NCBI GenBank assembly: GCA_021323255.1
Contig: JAJTCL010000165.1
Coordinates: forward strand, 1 to 6,280
Source of the DNA: Propionibacteriaceae bacterium
GTDB lineage: Bacteria; Actinomycetota; Actinomycetes; Propionibacteriales; Propionibacteriaceae
Direction: 5' to 3'
Length of the DNA: 6,280 nucleotides
Shown: positions 1 through 6,280 of the stretch, piece by piece
How the letters are laid out: each line of letters opens with the position of its first letter
Position numbering within the stretch: position 1 is the first letter of the stretch
Notes under the pieces: model-generated
The model's database searches: none
Told to the model about the DNA's origin: nothing
What the model saw: only the letters and a program-made list of their open reading frames with translations
Made by a program: the position numbers and the translations under genes

Positions 1-105
1 AGCAGCCAGGTGTGGCTGATGCCACATAACCCCGCCTACGACCCGATTGACGGGAATCTCGCCACCATCTTGGGCAAAGTCGTCGCTGTGCTGCGTCGAA
101 TCTGA
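1..105 (+). CDS. lexA: LexA repressor, C-terminal end only (partial)
   Basis: Reading frame 1 is open from the window edge to a TGA at 103-105 and gives the last 34 residues of a protein. The stretch QVWLMPHN, then DPIDG, then ATILGKVVAVLRRI matches the C-terminus of actinobacterial LexA, the SOS repressor with a self-cleaving S24 serine peptidase domain. These residues form the last strands of that domain. The DNA-binding helix-turn-helix, the Ala-Gly cleavage site and the Ser/Lys catalytic pair lie outside the window, so whether the gene is intact cannot be judged. LexA dimers bind SOS boxes and are inactivated by RecA-stimulated self-cleavage after DNA damage. The gene converges on sthA with 18 nt between the stop codons. 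The assignment rests on recognition of a short but distinctive tail. Confidence 0.88.
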   Translation, partial: SSQVWLMPHNPAYDPIDGNLATILGKVVAVLRRI

Positions 106-123
106 CCGAGATGCGGGCCGGCG

Positions 124-1569
124 TTAGAGCATGCTGGGTTCGCTGGTTGCCATTTCCATGGTGAAGCGGGCAACAGCGCGAAGCTTGTTCGAGACGTCGA
201 GAGCCGCGACCTTGTAGGCCTCTGACAACGTTGGGTAGTTCATGACGGTGTCGACGAGATAGTCGACCGTGCCACCGCAGCCCATGATCGCTTGGCCAAT
301 GTGTACTAGCTCGGTGGCATTACTGCCGAAGACGTGTACGCCCAAGATCTCCCGCGTGTCGGCATGCACAATCAGCTTCAACATGCCGTAGGAGTCGCCG
401 ATGATCTGGCCGCGCGCCAGTTCGCGATAACGAGAAATGCCGACCTCGAAGGGAACCGACTCACGGGTCAGCTCTCCCTCCGTCTTCCCACAGAACGAGA
501 TCTCCGGAATCGTATAGATGCCAATGGGCTGTAGTCCGTGGAGTTCGTTTGCAGGCTCATGGAAGGCGTGCGCCGCGGCGAGTCGGCCCTGGTCCATGGA
601 GGTAGCGGCGAGGGCTGGGAAACCGATCACATCGCCCACGGCGTAGATGTGTGGCACCTCGGTTTGATAGTGCTCGTTCACCACGAGCCGTCCACGGTTA
701 TCAGCCTTGAGGCCGGCAAGATCGAGATTCAGTTTGGCCGTATTGCCCTGCCGACCTGCAGAGTGCATGACTACCTCAGCGGCGATCTTCTTGCCTGAGG
801 CAAGGGTCGTGATCGTGCCACGGCCGGAGCTTTCAACAGAGGAAACCTCCTCACCGAAACGGAAGGACATGGTGTGGTCGCGGAGGTGGAACTTCAAGGA
901 TTCGACGATCTCCGGATCGCAGAAGTCGAGCATGTTGTCGCGCTTCTCGACCAACGTCACTCGGGTGCCGAGGGCAGCGAAGATCGAGGCGTATTCCACA
1001 CCGATGACACCGGCCCCGACCACGACCAATGAGCCCGGCACAGTGTCCAGCGTGAGGATCTGGTCTGAATCCAGCACACGCACGTCGTCGAAGTCGACGT
1101 TCGGCGGATGGGCCGGCATCGTACCGGTTCCGATCACGATATGGTCCGCGGTCAGGGTGCGAAGCGCCCCCAGGCCTTCGATCTCGACCGTGAGTGTGTG
1201 CGGGTCGAGGAAGCTCGCATGTCCCGCCACCAGTTCGATGTGGTTACGCATCAGCTGAGAACGGATGACCTCGGTTTCGCGACCGACCACATGTTGTTGC
1301 CGGGCAAGCAGGTCGGAGATGGTGATCTCCTCCTTGACCCGGTAGCTGGCTCCGTAGAGGTCACGAAGCTGCATACCGGTCAGGTAGAGGACCGCCTCCC
1401 GCAGTGTCTTGGACGGGATTGTGCCAGTGTTGACGCAGACGCCGCCGACCATCGACTTACTGTCGATGACGCACACCTTGTGACCGAGCTTGGCGGCCAT
1501 GATTGCCGCCTTCTGACCGCCAGGACCCGAACCGATGACTGCCAGGTCGAAATCGTACGTGTGCTCCAT
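124..1569 (-). CDS. sthA: Si-specific soluble NAD(P)(+) transhydrogenase
   Basis: This 481-residue cytoplasmic flavoprotein transfers hydride between NADPH and NAD+, balancing the two pools. From the ATG at 1569, the FAD-binding GSGPGG lies at residues 13-18, the NAD(P) Rossmann motif GAGVIG at 185-190 and the second FAD motif YAVGDVIG at 309-316; the dimerisation domain follows. The family disulfide site reads C45-VNTG-T50, so the second redox cysteine is Thr. The C-terminal active-site His of dihydrolipoamide dehydrogenase is Tyr (NYPTLSE, 444-450). Both substitutions are known for SthA and argue against lipoamide dehydrogenase or mercuric reductase. The length is close to the roughly 466-470 residues usual for the family, with a short extra tail. 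The ATG is preferred because MEHTYDFD aligns with known SthA N-termini. A GTG at 1599 would add 10 residues but lies inside a hairpin. No clear Shine-Dalgarno is visible for either start. Stop TAA at 124-126. Confidence 0.93.
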   Translation of the reverse strand: MEHTYDFDLAVIGSGPGGQKAAIMAAKLGHKVCVIDSKSMVGGVCVNTGTIPSKTLREAVLYLTGMQLRDLYGASYRVKEEITISDLLARQQHVVGRETEVIRSQLMRNHIELVAGHASFLDPHTLTVEIEGLGALRTLTADHIVIGTGTMPAHPPNVDFDDVRVLDSDQILTLDTVPGSLVVVGAGVIGVEYASIFAALGTRVTLVEKRDNMLDFCDPEIVESLKFHLRDHTMSFRFGEEVSSVESSGRGTITTLASGKKIAAEVVMHSAGRQGNTAKLNLDLAGLKADNRGRLVVNEHYQTEVPHIYAVGDVIGFPALAATSMDQGRLAAAHAFHEPANELHGLQPIGIYTIPEISFCGKTEGELTRESVPFEVGISRYRELARGQIIGDSYGMLKLIVHADTREILGVHVFGSNATELVHIGQAIMGCGGTVDYLVDTVMNYPTLSEAYKVAALDVSNKLRAVARFTMEMATSEPSML

Positions 1570-1591
1570 AGCGCAAGCGTGCCAGAGGATT

Positions 1592-1615
1592 GGGACCACC
1601 GCTAGGTGCGGTCCC
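1592..1615 (-). other. Hairpin between the dinG-type gene and sthA
   Basis: GGGACC and ACC pair with GGT and GGTCCC across a 4-nt loop, giving 9 base pairs with a 2-nt bulge on one arm. In the - strand transcript it lies 41 nt after the helicase stop codon and 22 nt before the sthA ATG. There is no U-tract, so it is not a classical intrinsic terminator. It could be a U-less terminator, an RNA processing or stabilising structure, or chance in GC-rich DNA. It covers the alternative GTG start at 1597-1599. Confidence 0.4.
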
Positions 1616-1656
1616 GGGCGCCTACGCCTCGTGCAAACCTCGGTGGAGTCGACGCC

Positions 1657-3732
1657 TCACGGCTGCCCGGAGAGGCGACGGAGGGCCTGGATGGCCACCT
1701 GCCGATCAGTGGTTTGCCACATGTCGGGCATGGACGCCTTCAGGAAGGTGCCATAGCGCGCGGTGACCAGACGCGGATCGAGTACGGCCACCACTCCCCT
1801 GTCGCTGAAGCGACGGATCAGTCGGCCTGACCCTTGGGCCAACAGCAGGGCGGCGTGGCTTGCGGCGATCTTCATGAACCCATTTCCACCCGCCTCGGCG
1901 ACGGCGCGCTGCCGGGCAACGGTCAGCGGCTCATCCGGGCGAGGGAAGGGAATCCGGTCGATGATCACGAGCTGGCAGGTGGCACCCGGTACGTCGACTC
2001 CCTGCCACAGCGACAACGTGCCAAACAGGCTTGCCGTCTCCTCCTGAATGAACCGCCGCGTGAGTTCAGGCAACTGCGCATCGCCCTGGCACAGAATCGT
2101 CAACGCCGGCAGCCGCTTCCGGGCGTAGACCGCCGCAACCTCGGCGGCCTTGCGCGAGGAAAAGAGCCCGAGCGCCCGTCCACCGGAAGCGTCCAGCAGT
2201 TCGGCTATCTCGGCTATCGAGGCATCAGACAATCCATCCCGACCAGGCGGTGGCAGCGACCGGGCGATGTACAAGATGCCCTGGCGGCGGTACTCAAACG
2301 GCGAGCCGACATCAAGGCCGCGCCAGGGAACGGCCTCCTCCTCTACCTCACGGACTGTTGGCCCGTCTTGTTCCGGATCCCTCGCTGGAGGCACCAGCTC
2401 GATGCGCTCGTTCCCTTTCAGCCCGACACTGGCGGCAATCGGAGTGAAGTCGCCGCCCAGCTTGAGCGTTGCCGAGGTCAGCACGGCTGTGTGCTCACCG
2501 AAGATGCGGCCTCGCATCAGCCCTGCCACCGACAATGGGGACACTCGCGCCTCGCGGCCGAAACGGTCACGATCGGCCACCCACACCACGTCGGACTTGG
2601 CGAGCGTCGCCATCCGCTCTGCGATGTCGAAGATCTCCTTGACTGCTGCCGCTGTCTGCCGTCTGCTGCTGTCCTGGCTGTCCTCCGCGGTCAGTGCGCT
2701 CACTGCGGTCCGGGCGGCATTGCGCACCGCGACACAGGCGGTGACAAACGAAGAATCTGGATCCTCGATGCGCTCCAGCGGCGCATTCTCCAGCGCAGTG
2801 CGAAATGTCTTGGCCGACTCCAGCAACTCCAGTGCAACCTCATCCTCGAGGAAGGTCAGTGCCCGCCGGCCTACCCGCTCGATCATCTGCGGGCTCAGCT
2901 CAGCTGAGGCGGCGCCGGTCACCCGGGACACCAGTTCGTGAGCCTCGTCGATGATCACAGCACTGTGCTCTGGAAGAGCCGTGCCGCCATGCATGGCGTT
3001 GATCGCGAGTAACGCATGGTTGGTGACCACGAGGTCGGCCGCGCGAGCCGCGTCTCGTGAGCTCTCCACGAAGCACTCGTCACCGTACGGGCAGCGCTGC
3101 GCACCCAAGCACTCCCGAACCGGCACCGAGACCTGCGCCCAAGCTCGTTCAGTGTGGGACGGCGCGTCATCCCGGTCGGCCAGGCCACCTCCTCGAGCCT
3201 GCTCCTCAGCCCACGACCGTATTGCCAGCACCTCCGCACTCAAAGCTGACTCCGGCGTATTCTGCGGCGCTGATCTGATGCTGTCGATCAGATCGCCTTC
3301 CGGAATGAGAGCTTCCTGGTCCTGCGCAGTACCGTCCCGCAGCCGGAGCAGACAGACGTAGTTGGTGCGACCCTTGAGGATTGCATGCTGCGGTCGATGG
3401 CCAGTGACCGACTCGACTGCAGCCGCCGCGGCCGGAATGTCATTGTTGGCCAGCTGGCTTTGCAGAGCCAATGTCGCGGTTGCCACGACGATCCGCTTGC
3501 CGGGGTGCCGGACCAGCCACAGCAAGGCCGGAGCGAGATAGCCAAGCGACTTGCCGGTGCCAGTGCCGGCTTGGACCAAGAGATGGTGGCTCGTCTCCAA
3601 GCACTCCGCAATGGCGTCGGCCATCTCCACTTGGCCGAGCCGTTCGGTGCCGCCGATCGCCTTGACCGCGGCCGCGAGCACCTCGCGGTGGTCCACCTCA
3701 AGGCTGCTGGAGGCCTTGATCGCTCGGGTCAC
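1657..3732 (-). CDS. dinG: DinG-family ATP-dependent DNA helicase (XPD-like, iron-sulfur)
   Basis: A 691-residue superfamily 2 helicase of the DinG/XPD type, which moves 5'-3' on single-stranded DNA and resolves D-loops, R-loops and similar structures. Visible motifs in order: a Q-motif-like region near residues 28-36, Walker A GTGTGKS (56-62), motif Ia around TATLALQSQL (85-94), four candidate [4Fe-4S] cysteines (C127, C208, C214, C220), the DEAH box (262-265), the LTSATL motif (418-423), motif V SLWQGVDVPG (574-583) and motif VI QGSGRLIRR (633-641). All key residues look intact and no exonuclease domain is fused. The length fits actinobacterial DinG-like proteins (about 660-700 residues). 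The start is GTG at 3732; an in-frame TAG at 3742-3744 prevents any longer reading. It lies 42 nt after hflX, same strand, and near lexA, although no SOS box is visible upstream. Some annotators call this family YoaA or simply ATP-dependent DNA helicase; the symbol is therefore less sure than the family. Confidence 0.9.
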   Translation of the reverse strand: MTRAIKASSSLEVDHREVLAAAVKAIGGTERLGQVEMADAIAECLETSHHLLVQAGTGTGKSLGYLAPALLWLVRHPGKRIVVATATLALQSQLANNDIPAAAAAVESVTGHRPQHAILKGRTNYVCLLRLRDGTAQDQEALIPEGDLIDSIRSAPQNTPESALSAEVLAIRSWAEEQARGGGLADRDDAPSHTERAWAQVSVPVRECLGAQRCPYGDECFVESSRDAARAADLVVTNHALLAINAMHGGTALPEHSAVIIDEAHELVSRVTGAASAELSPQMIERVGRRALTFLEDEVALELLESAKTFRTALENAPLERIEDPDSSFVTACVAVRNAARTAVSALTAEDSQDSSRRQTAAAVKEIFDIAERMATLAKSDVVWVADRDRFGREARVSPLSVAGLMRGRIFGEHTAVLTSATLKLGGDFTPIAASVGLKGNERIELVPPARDPEQDGPTVREVEEEAVPWRGLDVGSPFEYRRQGILYIARSLPPPGRDGLSDASIAEIAELLDASGGRALGLFSSRKAAEVAAVYARKRLPALTILCQGDAQLPELTRRFIQEETASLFGTLSLWQGVDVPGATCQLVIIDRIPFPRPDEPLTVARQRAVAEAGGNGFMKIAASHAALLLAQGSGRLIRRFSDRGVVAVLDPRLVTARYGTFLKASMPDMWQTTDRQVAIQALRRLSGQP

Positions 3733-3767
3733 TGCAGAACTCTAGTCACGTCCTGCAGCTGCAGCCA
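3733..3767 (-). promoter_or_regulatory. Possible leaderless promoter of the dinG-type gene
   Basis: On the - strand the hexamer TAGAGT (3744-3739) fits the actinobacterial -10 pattern TANNNT. It ends exactly 6 nt before the GTG start, so transcription would begin at or next to the start codon and yield a leaderless mRNA, an arrangement common in actinobacteria. With a 17-nt spacer the -35 position reads TGGCTG, a poor match. No clear Shine-Dalgarno precedes the GTG, which is consistent with leaderless initiation but does not prove it. Co-transcription with hflX is equally possible. Confidence 0.35.
3753..3764. repeat. 12-bp perfect palindrome in the hflX-dinG gap
   Basis: CTGCAGCTGCAG is a perfect 12-bp palindrome made of two CTGCAG units. 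A third CTGCAG lies at 3732-3737 and overlaps the GTG start codon, 21 bp from the first unit. The palindrome overlaps the spacer and -35 side of the proposed promoter, so it could be an operator. It could also simply be chance in a GC-rich gap that encodes an Ala-Ala-Ala-Ala mini-ORF in one frame. Confidence 0.4.
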
Positions 3768-3774
3768 TGATTAC

Positions 3775-5265
3775 TCAGTCGCGTCTCGCCGGGTCACTGA
3801 TCGCCAGCTCATACGGCGCCAGCTCCGCGGCGAGCGGAGGATTGACGCGAGCGACGATCAGAGTGCCCGCGGCCGTGTGTTCGGTGCTGAGAAACTCGCC
3901 AGTCTGGTGGATGCGGTTGACCAAGTCACCCCGCTCGTACGGGATGAGTGCCCGAATCTTGATCTCAGGCCGCGGCAGCAGCGACTCGATGCTCGCCCGG
4001 AGCTCCTCCATGCCCTTACCGGTGCGCACGGACACGAACATCGCCTCCGGATGACTGGCCTGCAGCATGGTGAGTGCATCGACGGGGGCCCGGTCCACCT
4101 TGTTGATCACGATGAGCTCGGGGATATCGGCTGCCCCGATGTCGGCCAGGACTGCATGCACCGCGTCGATCTGACCAGTCGGGTCCGGATCTGAGCCGTC
4201 GACCACATGAACCAGCAGGTCGGCCTGCGTGGCTTCCTCCAGCGTCGAGGCGAACGCTTCCACCAGATCATGAGGCAAGTGGCGAACAAAGCCCACCGTG
4301 TCGGTCAGGGTGTACACCCGGCCATCGGCAGCCGCGGCGCGGCGTGTGGTCGGATCAAGCGTTGCGAACAGCGCGTCGTCGACGAGCACGCCGGCCCCAG
4401 TGAGCCGGTTGAGCAGGCTGGACTTGCCAGCGTTGGTGTATCCCACGATGGCTACCGAGGGGACTTCATGCCGGCGCCGTTCCGCGCGCTTGGTCTCCCG
4501 GGTGATGTCGATCTCACGAAGGGTCTTGCGCAACTTCGTAATGCGGCTGTTGATGCGACGCCGATCCGTCTCCAGCTTGGTTTCGCCAGGACCACGACCA
4601 CCGATGCCGACGCCGCCGCTCGCGCGACCGCCGACTTGCCTTGAGAGGTTGCCACCCCAACCCCGTAACCGCTGCTTCAGGTACTGCAGCTGGGCGAGCT
4701 CGACTTGGGTTTTGCCTTCCACGCTCTGCGCGTGCGCTGCGAAGATGTCGAGTATCAGCGCTGTTCGATCGATGACTTTCACACCGACCTGATCTTCCAG
4801 ATTGCGCAACTGCGCGAGGGTCAGCTCGCCGTCACAGATCACTGTATCTGCCGCTGTAGCAACCACCACGTCCCGCAACTCGACGACTTTGCCGCGTCCG
4901 ATGTAGGTCGCCGGATCCGGTCGGTTGCGGCGCTGGATCAGGCCTTCCAGAACCTGCGAGCCAGCAGTCTCGGCCAGCGCTTTGAGCTCGGCGATCGAGT
5001 TGTCGGCGGTCGCCTGACTGCCATTGGTCCAGACGCTGACCAGGACTACGCGCTCGAGCAGAAGCTGGCGGTACTCAACTTCGGTGACGTCAGCCAGTTC
5101 GGTCGACATTCCCGCAACCCGGCGTAGCGAGAGCCGATCTGCCAGGTCTTGCTGATCTCCGTCATAACCAGATTTGTCTGCAGGCGGTGACTGGAGCCGC
5201 TCGACGAGCAACTCATCGCCATCTGGAATGGGTGTTTGGTGTGGGCCGCGTCGAGGAACTGTCAT
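3775..5265 (-). CDS. hflX: Ribosome-associated GTPase HflX
   Basis: A 496-residue GTPase that binds the large ribosomal subunit and, in studied species, splits stalled or heat-damaged ribosomes. From the ATG at 5265, the HflX N-terminal domain spans about residues 45-200, including TYIGRGK (120-126) and VIDRTALILDIF (164-175). The glycine-rich linker with GPGET (225-229) and a coiled-coil-prone basic stretch follow, then the G domain: G1 GYTNAGKS (275-282), G2 Thr306/307, G3 DTVG (322-325), G4 NKVD (388-391) and G5 near SVRTGKG (412-418). The length equals that of mycobacterial HflX (about 495). Recognisable homology starts near residue 42, so the variable first 40 residues do not fix the start. 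An in-frame TTG at 5292 would add nine residues; neither start has a strong Shine-Dalgarno, and ATG is preferred by codon. It lies downstream of dapF and the SDR, a position hflX or its neighbours often occupy in actinobacteria. Confidence 0.95.
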   Translation of the reverse strand: MTVPRRGPHQTPIPDGDELLVERLQSPPADKSGYDGDQQDLADRLSLRRVAGMSTELADVTEVEYRQLLLERVVLVSVWTNGSQATADNSIAELKALAETAGSQVLEGLIQRRNRPDPATYIGRGKVVELRDVVVATAADTVICDGELTLAQLRNLEDQVGVKVIDRTALILDIFAAHAQSVEGKTQVELAQLQYLKQRLRGWGGNLSRQVGGRASGGVGIGGRGPGETKLETDRRRINSRITKLRKTLREIDITRETKRAERRRHEVPSVAIVGYTNAGKSSLLNRLTGAGVLVDDALFATLDPTTRRAAAADGRVYTLTDTVGFVRHLPHDLVEAFASTLEEATQADLLVHVVDGSDPDPTGQIDAVHAVLADIGAADIPELIVINKVDRAPVDALTMLQASHPEAMFVSVRTGKGMEELRASIESLLPRPEIKIRALIPYERGDLVNRIHQTGEFLSTEHTAAGTLIVARVNPPLAAELAPYELAISDPARRD

Positions 5266-5353
5266 CTGTACCAGAATCTCACGCCGGCCCAAGTCACAGC
5301 GAGGCGTTTCGCAGCGCTAGGCGCTAAAGCCACCGATCGGAACTTCCCAGCCC
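5266..5353 (-). other. 88-nt gap between the SDR gene and hflX
   Basis: This is the longest non-coding gap after the SDR stop and the likely site of any hflX leader. It holds a small inverted repeat, AGCGC-TAG-GCGCT at 5313-5325 (5-bp stem, 3-nt loop), without a following U-tract on the - strand. A weak GTGAG at 5282-5278 is the nearest purine-rich element to the hflX ATG, with too long a spacing to be a good ribosome binding site. I see no convincing -10/-35 pair and no SOS-box-like sequence. Confidence 0.4.
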
Positions 5354-6121
5354 TCAAAACAGCGTGTAGCCACCGTCCATCACAACCACCTCTCCAGTCA
5401 TGAAGGAGGAGGCATCTGAGGCCAGAAAAACCACGCAGGGGCCCAGCTCGGACGGCATTGCGTAGCGCCGCATCGGCGCGTCGTCGATCCAGTAGCGCTT
5501 GAACTCTGGGGAGTCGACCGCGGCCATCTCGGTTTTGATATAGCCAGGCGCGAGGGCGTTCACGCGTACCCCGTGCGGCGCCCATTCAGCGGCCAGCGAG
5601 CGGGTCAGCTGGTGCACGGCAGCTTTCGAAGCGTTGTACCCCGGCTGCCACTGTGGTCGGTTGACGATCTGGGCCGAGATCGAGCCGATGTTGATGATCA
5701 CGCCACTATGTTGTGCAACCATGTGCCGGCCGAACTCCTGCGCGCAGTGCCAGACGCCGTTCACGTTGACGTCCATCACAAATCGCCACTCCTCCGCGGT
5801 CACCTCGAGTGCGGGCCGATGGATGCAGGCGCCGGCATTGTTCACCAGCACGTCGACCTGGCCGAGTCGGTTCATCACTTCTCCGGCGGCGCGGCGCACT
5901 TCATCGGGCTCTGTCACATCTGCCGTCACAGCGACCGCGGTGACCCCGAGGGCCTCCAACTCCCTGATCACCTCAGCCGCCCCGGCGTTATCACGAATCA
6001 GCAGCACGACGTCACTACCCGCTTCAGCCAGCGCTGTGACCAGGGCCCGACCGATCCCCCGGTTAGCGCCAGTCACGACGGAGACCTTTCCGGAAAGCGA
6101 AAACGCGTCGAGGACAGACAT
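5354..6121 (-). CDS. Classical short-chain dehydrogenase/reductase (SDR), substrate unknown
   Basis: A 255-residue classical SDR, the usual length for the family, expected to be a soluble tetrameric NAD(P)-dependent oxidoreductase. The cofactor motif TGANRGIG is at residues 17-24, the structural NNAG at 94-97, the catalytic Asn at N119, the Ser at S147 (S149 is close by), Tyr162 and Lys166 in YNASK, and the PGYIKTEM segment at 192-199 after the active site. The protein ends in the usual MTGEVVVMDGGYT. Arg21 in the glycine motif and Arg43 after the second strand favour NADP(H), by inference. The NRPQWQPGYNASK segment recalls polyol or sugar-type SDRs (arabinitol, sorbitol or gluconate dehydrogenases), but SDR substrates cannot be read reliably from sequence. 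It is not FabG by any clear sign: no other fatty acid gene is nearby. The ATG start is well supported by AGGAG six nt upstream. It follows dapF by 9 nt and is probably co-transcribed with it. Confidence 0.9.
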   Translation of the reverse strand: MSVLDAFSLSGKVSVVTGANRGIGRALVTALAEAGSDVVLLIRDNAGAAEVIRELEALGVTAVAVTADVTEPDEVRRAAGEVMNRLGQVDVLVNNAGACIHRPALEVTAEEWRFVMDVNVNGVWHCAQEFGRHMVAQHSGVIINIGSISAQIVNRPQWQPGYNASKAAVHQLTRSLAAEWAPHGVRVNALAPGYIKTEMAAVDSPEFKRYWIDDAPMRRYAMPSELGPCVVFLASDASSFMTGEVVVMDGGYTLF

Positions 6122-6127
6122 TGCTTG

Positions 6128-6132
6128 CTCCT
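6128..6132 (-). promoter_or_regulatory. Ribosome binding site of the SDR gene, overlapping the dapF stop
   Basis: AGGAG on the - strand lies 6 nt before the ATG at 6121 and shares two bases with the dapF stop TAG (6133-6131). This fixes the SDR start and means ribosomes finishing dapF cover the SDR initiation site, which suggests translational coupling. It is the clearest Shine-Dalgarno in the window. Confidence 0.8.
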
Positions 6133-6280
6133 AGTTGCTAGCCGGCTGGGAGACTCCAGAGGCCGCGGCGGAGGGGTCTTGAGTCTCGAAGAATGCCCGT
6201 TCCGGAAGCGCCAGCTCACCGTGCGCCACCAGAACCGCAGGCCCGGTCAGGTAAGCCTGTTGCTGGGTCAGCTCGACCTC
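6131..6280 (-). CDS. dapF: Diaminopimelate epimerase, C-terminal end only (partial)
   Basis: The - strand frame entering at 6280 is open for 49 residues to a TAG at 6133-6131. It contains YLTGPAVLVAHGEL at residues 10-23, the conserved last strand of diaminopimelate epimerase, which converts LL- to meso-diaminopimelate for lysine and peptidoglycan synthesis. The two catalytic cysteines lie upstream, outside the window. About 26 residues follow the GEL, ending in an Ala/Ser-rich stretch (SAAASGVSQPASN), longer than I recall for most DapF proteins and probably disordered. The position upstream of hflX supports the call, since dapF and hflX are neighbours in mycobacteria. The match is short but distinctive. 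Confidence 0.83.
   Translation of the reverse strand, partial: EVELTQQQAYLTGPAVLVAHGELALPERAFFETQDPSAAASGVSQPASN

Noticed and set aside
184..202. GTTCGAGACGTCGAG inside sthA, slightly reminiscent of an SOS box
   Set aside because: It lacks the GAAC-N4-GTTC two-arm symmetry of actinobacterial LexA sites and lies within the 3' end of a coding region.
124..1569. Dihydrolipoamide dehydrogenase or mercuric reductase as the identity of the flavoprotein
   Set aside because: The second redox cysteine is Thr and the active-site His is Tyr, as in SthA, and the whole sequence reads like mycobacterial SthA.
1834..2907. A 357-codon open frame on the + strand opposite the helicase gene
   Set aside because: It lies wholly antisense to a gene with all helicase motifs; long antisense frames are expected in GC-rich DNA. 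The protein shows no recognisable domain and looks like a shadow.
3385..4194. A 269-codon + strand open frame spanning the helicase 5' end and hflX 3' end
   Set aside because: It is antisense to two well-supported genes, rich in Arg, Gln and His, and without known motifs. It is best explained as a shadow frame.
5266..5292. TTG at 5292 as the start of hflX
   Set aside because: It would add nine residues without a Shine-Dalgarno or homology support; the ATG at 5265 gives the usual family length.
1..6280. Mobile element, defence system, CRISPR array or phage remnant
   Set aside because: I saw no transposase or integrase-like motifs, no regularly spaced repeats and no long terminal repeats. All coding space is taken by recognisable core-type genes.

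Overview
The window is a compact, GC-rich block of core genes, most likely from an actinobacterium (Actinomycetota). The order lexA > < sthA – dinG-type helicase – hflX – SDR – dapF resembles the dapF/hflX/lexA/sthA neighbourhood of mycobacteria and streptomycetes. The LexA tail, the SthA sequence and the HflX N-terminal region also read like actinobacterial versions. No genus can be assigned from this sequence alone.

Layout: positions 1-105 hold the last 34 codons of lexA on the + strand. Everything else lies on the - strand and is read from right to left. It begins with the 3' end of dapF (6131-6280), then a short-chain dehydrogenase/reductase (5354-6121) whose ribosome binding site overlaps the dapF stop codon. 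Next is the ribosome-associated GTPase hflX (3775-5265), after an 88-nt gap. The DinG-family iron-sulfur helicase (1657-3732) follows after 42 nt, and soluble pyridine nucleotide transhydrogenase sthA (124-1569) follows after 87 nt. sthA runs tail to tail into lexA with only 18 nt between the stop codons. There is no gene-free stretch over 300 nt, and I saw no tRNA, rRNA, CRISPR array, insertion sequence or phage gene.

Functionally the genes are housekeeping and stress related: LexA controls the SOS response, DinG unwinds DNA structures such as D-loops or R-loops, HflX rescues stalled ribosomes, SthA balances NADPH and NADH, and DapF makes meso-diaminopimelate for lysine and peptidoglycan. 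The SDR has no assigned substrate and is the one accessory-looking member. I found no convincing undescribed system. The most useful second-look items are the dinG start region (a possible leaderless promoter with a palindrome and an in-frame 8-codon mini-ORF), the SDR placed between dapF and hflX, and a hairpin in front of sthA.
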